This document shows positions 37,667-46,757 of a DNA stretch of 64,000 nucleotides, piece by piece (positions within the stretch are counted from its first letter, which is position 1; each line of letters opens with the position of its first letter). The position numbers were made by a program, and so were the translations under genes. The notes below the pieces were generated by a model that was given only the letters and a program-made list of their open reading frames with translations, was not told where the DNA came from and searched no databases. Source of the DNA: Coprobacter tertius (GTDB taxonomy: Bacteria > Bacteroidota > Bacteroidia > Bacteroidales > Coprobacteraceae); NCBI RefSeq assembly GCF_024330105.1, contig NZ_JANDHW010000006.1, positions 182,437 to 246,436 on the forward strand, read 5' to 3'.

Positions 37667-38428
37667 CTACTTTTTCTGTGAAAATATCCAATCCATAAAA
37701 CCGGGAGTGTTGAATGCCGGATTCCAAGAATCATGATCGCAACCGACAAATTCGATATACTCGACCTTACCTCCACATTTTTTTAATGCCTGGTATGCTT
37801 CACGAGAATATTTTACAGGGACAATCGTATCACTGTCACCATGATAAATACGCATTTTTACATTTTTCGCAGCCGATAGTCGTACCGGATTTACCCCTCC
37901 ACAAATAGGAATAGCGGCCGCAAATACTTCGGGAAAACGACATACCATATCGAACGTTGCCATCCCTCCCATCGATATTCCTACGATATAAACGCGTGAA
38001 GGGTCGATATCAGGTCGAGCAATATAACAGTCGAGCAAAGCCTTAACATCACTCAACAAAGGTGATATTTCATATGAGGCGGGAAAAGTTTCCTGAGCCT
38101 GGTCTCCCGGACGAAATGCCCACCACACCCCTTTCGGACATTGAGGTACGAGAACATAAGCCGGAAATTTATCTCTATTTACCGGATTTAAAAAAGCACC
38201 GGTACAATGTTTTAACTGAGCCTCGTTATCACTACCCCGTTCCCCAGCACCATGTAAAAACAATACCAAAGGATACTTCTTCTGTTTTTTCTCACTTTGG
38301 GGAGTCAATAACCGATACTTTAATGTATCTCCTGTTTGAGGAGATACAAACACTTTACGCTCATAAGTTTGTGCAATAGAAAGGGCACATAAAAAAAATA
38401 AGGAAAATGTGAAAATATACTTTTTCAT
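37667..38428 (-). CDS. Secreted alpha/beta hydrolase (PHB-depolymerase / carbohydrate-esterase-like)
   Basis: The start at 38428 gives MKKYIFTFSLFFLCALSIAQ, a signal peptide, and 253 residues. The fold is that of a polymer or carbohydrate esterase: PLVLFLHGAGERGSDNEAQL holds the oxyanion HG, Ser in VGISMGGMATFD is the nucleophile, Asp in YHGDSDTIVPVKYS and His in VGCDHDSWN complete the triad. Such proteins are often found beside glycosidases and release acetyl or feruloyl groups, which would agree with the GH3 gene 14 bases downstream. It starts 36 bases after the channel gene of RND system 3. Confidence 0.9.
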   Translation of the reverse strand: MKKYIFTFSLFFLCALSIAQTYERKVFVSPQTGDTLKYRLLTPQSEKKQKKYPLVLFLHGAGERGSDNEAQLKHCTGAFLNPVNRDKFPAYVLVPQCPKGVWWAFRPGDQAQETFPASYEISPLLSDVKALLDCYIARPDIDPSRVYIVGISMGGMATFDMVCRFPEVFAAAIPICGGVNPVRLSAAKNVKMRIYHGDSDTIVPVKYSREAYQALKKCGGKVEYIEFVGCDHDSWNPAFNTPGFMDWIFSQKK

Positions 38429-38464
38429 GATAATGTGATTTATAAGCAAATATACAAAAAGAAA

Positions 38465-39748
38465 CTATAACCGGCCACTTATAAGCAACAAAGATATTTC
38501 GGACGATTTTGCCTGAAATTCAGCATTTACTTTTCGACTGACAGCATCGAGATAACTCCTCTGAAATTCACGGAATTCTATTCCCGACAGGTTTCCCAAA
38601 CGATAACGATCGAGAGCGGCAGTCATAGTCGTTAGTGCGACCAATGCACTCTCATTTTCGAAATTTACCATCAATAAATTATTCTGATAGGTATTATATA
38701 ATTGAGCTAAATTACCTCGCATTTGCAATTCGGCATCCTTATAAGTCAACATCGTATTTTCACGAACAATCTCGGCATTCTTTATTTTACGTTTCGTATC
38801 GAGCCGATTAAAAATAGGAATGTTTAAAGAAAATCCCCAATAAGGCCCTGTCGTTTGATTAAAAGTAGAATACGAATCGGGAGTGGATGTTCGTGAAAAA
38901 CTATATCCTGCCGAAAAATCGAATATGGGGAAATAGGCCGACCGCGCTAATTTTACATCTAATTCCGATAAACGGTTTTCTTGTTTAGCCAATAACAATG
39001 TCGTGTTATTTTCAAGCATGAGTGCATAAATCTCCTCTTCCGATAACATGGGTAACAACTCGATGGAATCTTTCACATACCCCGTATTTCCCAAATTCTC
39101 ATTCATCAACGTATTCAATGAAATATAAGCACTCTTAACCAATTCCTGTTGTTTTACAAATGAAGAACTATCGGTATTCAGGTCTATTTTAGTTTGTTTA
39201 AATTCAAGGCCCGATATACTCCCGATATTATTTTTCTGTCGAGCGATTTCATACCGCTGAATCGAAATATTAAGCGATTGGCGGGCTGCTTCCAACAAAT
39301 ATTGCTGTACAAGAACTTTATAATATTCGGTACTTACCTGTGCTATCAGATTCTCGATGGCAAGTCGGGTACGTAATTCGCCACTGGTAATGAGCTCTTT
39401 ATTTCTTTCTCGAGAGGTAAACATGGCAAGCCCGTCAAATAAGGTCCAGTCCAATCCTACACCGGCACCGAAACTATCCGATAATTTACCTTTAGAGGAC
39501 GATCCCCCATCTGCTTTTGTTTGTCTGTTAAGATTAGACTGTTTTTGTGTACCTGATGCGGAAACTACCGGTAAAAAATCAGAAACATTATAATTATTAC
39601 GATTTATTTGCTGTTCATTACGGGCAATACGAATACCGTAATTAGCATCGAGCGCCCGATCGATACAATCCTGAAGCGATAATTTATTCTGCGCCGGTAA
39701 ATCGATAATAACAGAAAAAATAATGAAAACTAAAAACTTCCTTTTCAT
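38465..39748 (-). CDS. RND system 3: TolC-family outer membrane channel
   Basis: A 427-residue outer membrane factor with signal peptide (MKRKFLVFIIFSVIIDLPAQ) and no lipobox. LSLQDCIDRALDANYGIRIA and SFSAGYSFSRTSTPDSY-like beta segments mark the TolC family; NIPIFNRLDTKRKI is the second-repeat motif. It lacks the NodT RRPDI signature of the other two channels, so it belongs to a different branch. Its start overlaps the pump stop by 4 bases. It is third in an adaptor-pump-channel operon. Confidence 0.93.
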   Translation of the reverse strand: MKRKFLVFIIFSVIIDLPAQNKLSLQDCIDRALDANYGIRIARNEQQINRNNYNVSDFLPVVSASGTQKQSNLNRQTKADGGSSSKGKLSDSFGAGVGLDWTLFDGLAMFTSRERNKELITSGELRTRLAIENLIAQVSTEYYKVLVQQYLLEAARQSLNISIQRYEIARQKNNIGSISGLEFKQTKIDLNTDSSSFVKQQELVKSAYISLNTLMNENLGNTGYVKDSIELLPMLSEEEIYALMLENNTTLLLAKQENRLSELDVKLARSAYFPIFDFSAGYSFSRTSTPDSYSTFNQTTGPYWGFSLNIPIFNRLDTKRKIKNAEIVRENTMLTYKDAELQMRGNLAQLYNTYQNNLLMVNFENESALVALTTMTAALDRYRLGNLSGIEFREFQRSYLDAVSRKVNAEFQAKSSEISLLLISGRL

Positions 39749-42700
39749 GATAGCATTTGCTTTTCTCTATTTTTAATTTTAGATGCCGACAGATAAGTAT
39801 ATATCGCTGGTATCACATAAAGAGTGAGTCCTGTCGCACAAATCATACCTCCCACAACGGCAATTCCCATTGCAATACGACTTTCCGACCCAGCTCCGGT
39901 AGCTAATGCCATAGGCAATGTTCCCAAAACCGTAGAAAGGCTGGTCATGAGAATCGGACGAAAACGAGCGGCCGAAGCCTCTGAAATAGCATCCCGCATC
40001 GATAAGCCTTCTGCTTTACGCTGATTTGCAAATTCGACAATCAAAATTCCATTCTTCGATACAAGCCCGATAAGCATGATAATACCAATCTGACTAAAAA
40101 TATTCATTGTCTGATTAAAATACCAAAGTGACAACATTGCTCCCACGAGGGCAAGCGGAACGGTAAACATGATAATCAACGGATCACGGAAACTCTCGAA
40201 CTGGGCCGATAAAACCAGATAAATAAAAACCAATGCCAATACGAATGCAAACAAAAGGCTCGAAGAACTCTCCACAAAATCTTTGGAATTACCAGACAGT
40301 GTCGTTTTAAAATCATCATTTAATACTTTAGCCGCAATACGATCCATCTCTTCGATTCCCTGTCCCAACGTTTTCCCTTTTGCAGGAGAGGCCGAAACTG
40401 TGGCCGATACAAATCTGTCGTATCGGAACAAACGTGGCGGCGTACTACTCTCTTGCATATATACAAGATTGTCGAGACCAATAAGCTGGTTATCTTTATT
40501 ACGTACATATACATTGGTAAGATCTCCCGGTTTGTTGCGACGTTCCCGGTCGAATTCGGTTATTATCTGATACTGTTTTCCATTCAGAATATAATATCCG
40601 ATACGCTGATCACTCATCGTAAGCTGTAGTGTACGAGAAATATCCTGTACCGATACTCCCAATAACGAGGCTTTATCCCGATTGATACTGATCGTAAGTT
40701 CGGGTTTGGTAAACTTCAAATCGAGATCGTACGCCGAAAACATCGGGCTTTTGGAAACTTCTTCCATAAAAACCGGTAAAGTCGTTTTCAAATCGTCCAA
40801 ATTTTTGGCTTGTATTACATATTCGACAGGTAATCCTCCTCGACGGTTTCCAAACGTCTGACGCTGGGCTACCATAGAACGAGCTCCGGTAAGTTGTTTC
40901 ATTTTAGGTGCCAAATCGTCATTAATTTCCTGTTGTGTGCGGGAACGGTTTTCGGGAGGAAGTAGCATTAAATTACAAAATGCAGAATTAGTCTGCCCTC
41001 CTCTTCCTACCAAAGACATAGTAAGATCCTGTTCGGGTACTTCTTCGGCAAGATAAGTAACCAAATCATCGATATATTGGCTCATATACGAAAAACTGGT
41101 TCCTTCAGTCGCCGTAGAATTTATTCTCAATTGCGAGCGATCCTCTACAGGAGCCATTTCAGAAGGTAAATTCTTCCAGAAAAATCCGATAGCCCCAGCA
41201 GCCAGCATAAGTATCACTACGGCTAAAAAACGATAACGCATAAAACTATCGAGGGTATTTCGATAAGCTTGTGTCAACCACGAAAAAAATGGCTCGGTCT
41301 TTTTATAAAACCAATTATCGGTTGCATTTTTCGTAAGTAATTTAGTAGAAATCATCGGGGTAAAAGACAATGCTACAAACGCCGAAATAAGTACAGCTCC
41401 AGCTATTACTACACTGAATTCACGAAAAAGCCTTCCAGTGGTTCCCTGTAAAAACACAATAGGAACAAAAACAGCTACTAATGAAATCGTTGTCGCGATA
41501 ACGGCAAAAAATATCTCCTCCGAACCTTTATATCCGGCTTCGAGTGGAGACATCCCTCTCTCAACTTTATTATATATATTCTCCATTACCACGATCGCAT
41601 CATCTACTACAAGGCCTATCGACAAAACTATAGCGAGCAGAGTTAGTATATTGATCGTAAAACCGGCTAAATACATAACGAAAAACGTACCGATAAGCGA
41701 TATAGGTATGGTAAGAACGGGAATGAGGGTCGTACGCCAATTTCGCAGGAAAAGAAATATAATAAGCACGACCAGCACGAATGCCTCGACTATCGTACTT
41801 TCAACTTCTTTGATCGAATTACGGATAAAAATAGTATCATCCATATAAATTCCACAGCTAATATCTTCCGGCAAATCACTTTTTATATCCTCAAGTACTT
41901 TATATGCACGATCGACAATATCTACATAATTAGCCCCAGGCTGCGGTATAATCACACAACCAACCATCGGCTTACCGTTCATTTTCATTATCGAACGAGT
42001 ATTTTCAGCATCTATAGTTGCTTTTCCAATATCTTTAAACCGTACAACACGTCCGTTATTTTTGCTGATAATAAGATTATTAAAATCATCGACAGACATT
42101 AAGCGACCTAATGTTCGTACCGTTAGTTCGGTATTATCTCCTTCTACTCGCCCCGAAGGCAATTCTACATTTTCCCTCGACACCGCATCGCTTACATCCA
42201 TGGGGGTAAGTCCGTAAGCCGAAAGCAACATAGGATCCATCTTCATACGTACCGCCAGCCGTTTTTCTCCCCATATTTCTACGCTACTCACCCCAAAAAT
42301 AGTTTGTAGCCGTTCCTTAACATGTAAGTCGGCATAAGTACTTACATCAATAATCGAACGCTTGTCGCTACTCAAATAAATTCCGAAAATCGGCTGCGCA
42401 TCGGCATCGGCTTTTGTAACCACCGGCGGATCTATATCTTTGGGTAACTTGCTCATGGCTCCCGAGACTTTATCACGAACATCATTCGCTGCCGTTTCGA
42501 GCGGTACTTCAAGTTCGAATTCGACCGTAATATTACTTCTTCCGTCTCTACTCTGGCTTTTCAAAGTACGTATACCGGGAATTCCATTTATTGCGGACTC
42601 TAACGGCTCGGTTATTTGTGTCTCTATTACATCGGCATTGGCACCTGTAAAAGTCGTACTTACTGTAATAATAGGGGGATCAACACTCGGATAATCACGT

Positions 42701-42801
42701 ACACCTAAAAAAGATACACCGATAAGCCCTACAATAATGAACAAAACATTCAGGACCGTAGCCAACACCGGACGCTTTATACTGACAGAAGATAAACTCA
42801 T
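39745..42801 (-). CDS. RND system 3: inner membrane efflux pump (HAE-1 / MdtBC-like)
   Basis: A 1018-residue RND exporter, shorter than the pumps of systems 1 and 2. SIKRPVLATVLNVLFIIVGLIG is TM1, and the proton-relay pair is Asp400-Asp401 in [14 protein letters not shown]. The end carries RFRPILMTSLSTVLGTLPMALATGAG. The motif set resembles the MdtB/MdtC and MexF-like branches more than AcrB. It starts 34 bases after the adaptor gene and overlaps the channel gene by 4 bases. Confidence 0.95.
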   Translation of the reverse strand: MSLSSVSIKRPVLATVLNVLFIIVGLIGVSFLGVRDYPSVDPPIITVSTTFTGANADVIETQITEPLESAINGIPGIRTLKSQSRDGRSNITVEFELEVPLETAANDVRDKVSGAMSKLPKDIDPPVVTKADADAQPIFGIYLSSDKRSIIDVSTYADLHVKERLQTIFGVSSVEIWGEKRLAVRMKMDPMLLSAYGLTPMDVSDAVSRENVELPSGRVEGDNTELTVRTLGRLMSVDDFNNLIISKNNGRVVRFKDIGKATIDAENTRSIMKMNGKPMVGCVIIPQPGANYVDIVDRAYKVLEDIKSDLPEDISCGIYMDDTIFIRNSIKEVESTIVEAFVLVVLIIFLFLRNWRTTLIPVLTIPISLIGTFFVMYLAGFTINILTLLAIVLSIGLVVDDAIVVMENIYNKVERGMSPLEAGYKGSEEIFFAVIATTISLVAVFVPIVFLQGTTGRLFREFSVVIAGAVLISAFVALSFTPMISTKLLTKNATDNWFYKKTEPFFSWLTQAYRNTLDSFMRYRFLAVVILMLAAGAIGFFWKNLPSEMAPVEDRSQLRINSTATEGTSFSYMSQYIDDLVTYLAEEVPEQDLTMSLVGRGGQTNSAFCNLMLLPPENRSRTQQEINDDLAPKMKQLTGARSMVAQRQTFGNRRGGLPVEYVIQAKNLDDLKTTLPVFMEEVSKSPMFSAYDLDLKFTKPELTISINRDKASLLGVSVQDISRTLQLTMSDQRIGYYILNGKQYQIITEFDRERRNKPGDLTNVYVRNKDNQLIGLDNLVYMQESSTPPRLFRYDRFVSATVSASPAKGKTLGQGIEEMDRIAAKVLNDDFKTTLSGNSKDFVESSSSLLFAFVLALVFIYLVLSAQFESFRDPLIIMFTVPLALVGAMLSLWYFNQTMNIFSQIGIIMLIGLVSKNGILIVEFANQRKAEGLSMRDAISEASAARFRPILMTSLSTVLGTLPMALATGAGSESRIAMGIAVVGGMICATGLTLYVIPAIYTYLSASKIKNREKQMLS

Positions 42802-42835
42802 AAAATTAGTGTTTTCATAATATTGTCATACTCTA

Positions 42836-43912
42836 CTATTCTACTTTCGACAGTTTCAAAGAGGAACCCTCTCTAACTTGCATCAAACCTGAAATCAAAA
42901 TAGTATCTCCCATCATAACTCCTGAAATTACTTCTATACGGTCTTCTGTACGTTGTCCGGTTTCTACTTTTTGACTATAAGCTTTCCCGTTACGCAATAC
43001 CCAAACACTTTTTCCATCCATATCGGGAACCACCGATTGTGTAGGGATTAATATCGCTTTGTTCGTGCGTCCCGTTATAAGGTTTATACGGGCAAACATA
43101 CCAGGAGATAGCGCTTTGTCGAAATTTTCACAAATAGCCCTCAATAGAATAGTTCTTGTTTTAGTATCTACCCGGGGATCGATCGCATATATACGGGCAG
43201 AAAATTCTCTGTCGGAGGATTCCGTCCGGAATTTTACCATAGCTCCATTCAAATCACGGGAGGCATATTTTTCAGGAATCGAAAAATCGATTTTCAAACG
43301 ACTGTCATCCACCAAATGACTTACGATAATATTGTTTTGCAAATAAGCCCCCAAACTAACATTTCTAAAACCTATAATACCCGAAAAGGGAGCTCTTAAC
43401 TCAGTTTTCGCAATTTTTACCTTCAACAATTCCATATCGGCTTCAACCATGTTATAATCAGTCTGCACTTGATCATATTCTTCGCGACTCACCGCATCCT
43501 TTTCGAAAAGAATACGCTGACGTTCGAGCCGTTCCGATAAAAGCTTATGCTGATATTGGGCTCTCAATAACTGAGCCTGTAGATCCGAATCATCCACTTT
43601 TACAAGTAATGTTCCCTTATCTACCCGGGTTCCTTCCTTAAAAAAAATTCCGGTCACTTTCCCGGATGTTTCCGCAACCAAGTCTACTTCTTCTGCCGGC
43701 ATAAGGGTACCTACAGCCTGTATTCCGTCATTGAGCTTCTGAGGCTTTATAACATAAGCATTTACAGGTATACTTTTTTCCCCTGACTTTTTTGGGGATC
43801 CAGATTGATCGGGCGATGGGTAATAAATTATTTTATAATATATAAGTCCGCCTACCAAAAGCAACGGCACACCTATCTTAAGCAATCTCTTAGCAATCTT
43901 ATTTTTAAGCAT
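42836..43912 (-). CDS. RND system 3: membrane-anchored periplasmic adaptor
   Basis: Membrane-fusion protein of 358 residues with an uncleaved N-terminal transmembrane anchor (IGVPLLLVGGLIYYKIIYY) and no lipobox, unlike the two lipoprotein adaptors of systems 1 and 2. The barrel-sandwich halves are VAETSGKVTGIFFKEGTRVD and KTELRAPFSGIIGFRNVSLG, with a coiled coil between them. The C-terminal part (LIPTQSVVPDMDGKSVWVLR) is typical. First gene of the third RND operon. Confidence 0.94.
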   Translation of the reverse strand: MLKNKIAKRLLKIGVPLLLVGGLIYYKIIYYPSPDQSGSPKKSGEKSIPVNAYVIKPQKLNDGIQAVGTLMPAEEVDLVAETSGKVTGIFFKEGTRVDKGTLLVKVDDSDLQAQLLRAQYQHKLLSERLERQRILFEKDAVSREEYDQVQTDYNMVEADMELLKVKIAKTELRAPFSGIIGFRNVSLGAYLQNNIIVSHLVDDSRLKIDFSIPEKYASRDLNGAMVKFRTESSDREFSARIYAIDPRVDTKTRTILLRAICENFDKALSPGMFARINLITGRTNKAILIPTQSVVPDMDGKSVWVLRNGKAYSQKVETGQRTEDRIEVISGVMMGDTILISGLMQVREGSSLKLSKVE

Positions 43913-43965
43913 ATTCGATAAAACTATTCTCTATCCACTTCTCTCTATAACTCCGCACAATTCTC

Positions 43966-44027
43966 AAAACAAACGGGGTGATCCGAACAGACTCATACTA
44001 AGAATTGCCTTTCTCCTGATCACTCCG
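43966..44027 (-). terminator. Possible terminator after pepD
   Basis: 43974-43983 pairs with 44018-44027 (one G-T pair) over a 34-base loop, followed on the minus strand by TTTGTTTTG. The long loop makes this uncertain. Confidence 0.4.
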
Positions 44028-44083
44028 ATTTATTAAAAACTGTCATTTCTGACAGTAATTAGACAAATAAAAATAACAATGGT

Positions 44084-45550
44084 TTAACGCCTGGGAATAT
44101 TTTCAAGTAAATTTGTTAGAAATTTCCAATAACGGTCAACCGAAGCAATATCGACTTTCTCATCTGGAGAATGAGGATATTTAATGGTAGGACCGAAAGA
44201 AATCATATCGAGGTTAGGATATTTCGATCCTATAATACCACACTCAAGCCCAGCATGTATAATCATTATTTCAGGTTCTGTACCTAAAACATCTTTATGT
44301 ACCTTTTTCGCAATATTCAATATCGGGGATTTCATATTAGGTTCCCAACCCGGATACCCTCCGCTTTCCTCTACCTTCGCACCCGCCAACAAGAAAGTAC
44401 TTTCAAGGCTCGATGCCAATTCCGATTTCATTGTTTCGCTGGAACTCCGTACCAATATTTTTATTTCGATCAGTTCCTCCGACGATTCAACGATAGCAAG
44501 GTTAGATGAAGTCTCCACAATACCGGGAACATCGGGAATCATACGTGAAACTCCATTTCGACAAGCGACAACTGCATTAATAAGATCATCTTGTATCGGT
44601 TCGGGAATAAGTGTTTTCGGAGTATCAGTATCTTCTGCCATAAACATAATAGAATCTTCTATCGTTTCGTATTCATGCTTAAATACCGATTCAAAAACTG
44701 CTACTTCCTCATAAAAATCATTTTTCCATTCGGTAGGAATAATCACAACAGCCGTCGCTTCACGCGGAATAGCATTTCTCAAAGTTCCTCCGCTTACCCA
44801 TGCAAGGCGTGCTTCATATTCCTGAACTGCATACTTCAAAAAACGGAAGAGCAATTTATTCGCATTTGCTCTGCCCAAATGGATATCTACTCCCGAATGA
44901 CCTCCCTTCAGTCCCTTAATATGCAACTTCACAGCTATTTCGTCTTCACACAAAACATACGGTATATCTTTATATTGGAATGAGGCATTTATATCCAAGC
45001 CTCCTGCACAACTTACATAAAGCTCTCCCTCTTGTTCCGAATCGGTATTCAATAAAATATCTGCCTTCAACAAATCGGATTTTAGACCGATCGCTCCATA
45101 CATACCCGTTTCTTCATCATAAGTAAATAATGCTTCCAAAGGGCCGTGTTTCAAAGTATTCGAACCTAAAATCGCTAAAATAGAAGCAACTCCTATGCCA
45201 TTATCAGCCCCCAATGTCGTATCCCTTGCCGTAACCCAATCACCATCGATGTAGACATCGATAGGATCGTTTTCGAAATTATGCGTTACCGACTGATTTT
45301 TTTGCGGAACCATATCGAGATGCCCTTGCAGTACAACCGTTTTATAACCTTCCATCCCAGGGGTAGCTGGTTTACGAATCAGTACATTCCCGGCTTCATC
45401 GATAGAGGTATCAAGTCCGAGACTCTTACCATAATTCATTATATATTCGGTAATCTTATCGAGATGCCCTGAAGGACGCGGTATATCACAAATTTCACTA
45501 AAACGCAACCACAATTCCTGCGGTTCGAGCATGGCGATTTCTTTATTCAT
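44084..45550 (-). CDS. pepD: Aminoacyl-histidine dipeptidase PepD (M20/M28-type metallopeptidase)
   Basis: Cytosolic zinc dipeptidase that cleaves Xaa-His and other dipeptides, fitting the peptide use seen with DPP11. The start at 45550 gives 488 residues, the family length. The metal ligands are visible: His and Asp in LQGHLDMVPQ, Asp in LGADNGIG, the Glu pair in TYDEETGMYGA, Asp in LLNTDSEQEG, and the last His in IHAGLECGIIG. No signal peptide. The gene lies 25 bases before the start of... the minus-strand flippase-like gene ends just upstream (45576), so the two probably share a transcript. Confidence 0.95.
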   Translation of the reverse strand: MNKEIAMLEPQELWLRFSEICDIPRPSGHLDKITEYIMNYGKSLGLDTSIDEAGNVLIRKPATPGMEGYKTVVLQGHLDMVPQKNQSVTHNFENDPIDVYIDGDWVTARDTTLGADNGIGVASILAILGSNTLKHGPLEALFTYDEETGMYGAIGLKSDLLKADILLNTDSEQEGELYVSCAGGLDINASFQYKDIPYVLCEDEIAVKLHIKGLKGGHSGVDIHLGRANANKLLFRFLKYAVQEYEARLAWVSGGTLRNAIPREATAVVIIPTEWKNDFYEEVAVFESVFKHEYETIEDSIMFMAEDTDTPKTLIPEPIQDDLINAVVACRNGVSRMIPDVPGIVETSSNLAIVESSEELIEIKILVRSSSETMKSELASSLESTFLLAGAKVEESGGYPGWEPNMKSPILNIAKKVHKDVLGTEPEIMIIHAGLECGIIGSKYPNLDMISFGPTIKYPHSPDEKVDIASVDRYWKFLTNLLENIPRR

Positions 45551-45575
45551 AGCAATATTATTTAAGTAAATCAAG

Positions 45576-46610
45576 TTAATTACTTACCGGAATTTCATCA
45601 ATTGTTTTCCCGACCAAAGGAACCGATACATCGCTTTTTTTTTCGAGAGCGATAGAAAAAACAGTATAAATACCCAAAATGATAATCAGGATCATTTGTA
45701 CTCCGTGAGCAACCAAAGCAAATGCACCTGCAGCGTTTTCTTCTACTCCATATAAAGAAAGCGTTGCAATTATAGCCAAGTGCCATGGTCCCAAACCTCC
45801 CTGTACCGGAATACCCATACTTATACTTCCCATAATGAAAAGGGTAAGCGCAGCTAAAACACCCAAGTCCTGTGTCGCCTGAAAGGCAAACAAGCAAACA
45901 TATAATTGCATAAAGTAACAGAACCAAATCATTACCGTATAAAATAAAAACAAGAATTTTTGTTTCATTTCGAGTACGGTTTTAAATCCGCACCAAAGGT
46001 TATTTACCATCGACTTTACTTTAAGTACGTATTTATTTTCGGTCTTACGACAAAACAACCATACTAATGCAATAATGATAACAATCAATCCTACATATAG
46101 CCAAGGAGAAGTAATCAGGTGCCAGGCAGCCTCTTCGATAGTAGGAAATTTACGTAAAAAACTCCTAAAAATCGGCATTTGTAAAAAGAAAATTCCTACA
46201 GTAAGCAATACAACTGCCAAAGTATCGCAAAGCCGGTCGGAAAAAACAGATCCCAAAGCCTGCGTAAACGACATCTTTTCACGACGTGCCACATATCCGC
46301 AACGCCAGACCTCTCCCAAACGAGGGAAAATGAGGTTCATGGCATAAGTGCCGAAAATAGCGTTAGTCAATGTTCTCATCGAAGGATCGGTCCCCAGTGT
46401 TCGTAACTGTATCCTCCACCGTAAAGCCCTAAATATATGACTGAACAAACCGATAACCATCGATAGAAAGATCCAGTAGTAGTTAATTCCCGATTGTAAT
46501 ATACCCCAAATCTTTTTCATATCCAGATTTCTGTATAAAAGCCAGAATATAGCTATACCAATAAATAAGGGCACTATAAATTTAAGTGTATTTCGGAGTA
46601 ATTTTTTCAA
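45576..46610 (-). CDS. Flippase-like integral membrane protein (UPF0104 / YbhN / MprF-N family)
   Basis: A 344-residue protein with about eight transmembrane helices, matching the lysylphosphatidylglycerol synthase transmembrane domain (AglD/YbhN) family. The typical parts are ALRWRIQLRTLG after TM2, IFGTYAMNLIFPRLGEVWRCGYVARREKMS, and GSISMGIPVQGGLGPWHLA. It lacks the aminoacyl-transferase domain of full MprF. Family members are thought to move lipids or lipid-linked sugars between leaflets; the substrate here is unknown. It starts divergently from ksgA and precedes pepD by 25 bases. Confidence 0.9.
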   Translation of the reverse strand: MKKLLRNTLKFIVPLFIGIAIFWLLYRNLDMKKIWGILQSGINYYWIFLSMVIGLFSHIFRALRWRIQLRTLGTDPSMRTLTNAIFGTYAMNLIFPRLGEVWRCGYVARREKMSFTQALGSVFSDRLCDTLAVVLLTVGIFFLQMPIFRSFLRKFPTIEEAAWHLITSPWLYVGLIVIIIALVWLFCRKTENKYVLKVKSMVNNLWCGFKTVLEMKQKFLFLFYTVMIWFCYFMQLYVCLFAFQATQDLGVLAALTLFIMGSISMGIPVQGGLGPWHLAIIATLSLYGVEENAAGAFALVAHGVQMILIIILGIYTVFSIALEKKSDVSVPLVGKTIDEIPVSN

Positions 46611-46636
46611 TTTTATCGATTTAAAAAATATTATTG

Positions 46637-46659
46637 TACCTTTGTGTCACACAAAGATA
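46637..46659. promoter_or_regulatory. Mirrored -7 boxes in a palindrome between the flippase-like gene and ksgA
   Basis: TACCTTTG on the plus strand (46637-46644) and TATCTTTG on the minus strand (46652-46659) face each other. Together they form the palindrome CTTTGTGT-C-ACACAAAG. Neither has a clear -33 TTTG at 19-21 bases. The minus-strand box would start a transcript about 36 bases before the flippase-like gene. Confidence 0.5.
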
Positions 46660-46675
46660 CATTTTTATCCACAAC

Positions 46676-46708
46676 TTTGTAATAGCTCAATGTGTTTATT
46701 TAATTTTG
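46676..46708 (+). promoter_or_regulatory. Candidate promoter of ksgA
   Basis: TTTG at 46676-46679 and TAATTTTG at 46701-46708, spacer 21 bases. The leader to the ATG at 46758 would be about 43 bases. Confidence 0.55.
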
Positions 46709-46757
46709 TATTTACGTTTACACATTGATTAACATAAAACAACCGGAAAATTAAAGG

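Noticed and set aside
7831..42801. Long-range similarity among the three RND pump genes as a possible recombination repeat or mobile element
   Set aside because: The likeness is at protein level between divergent families; no long identical DNA stretch, terminal inverted repeat or transposase was seen.
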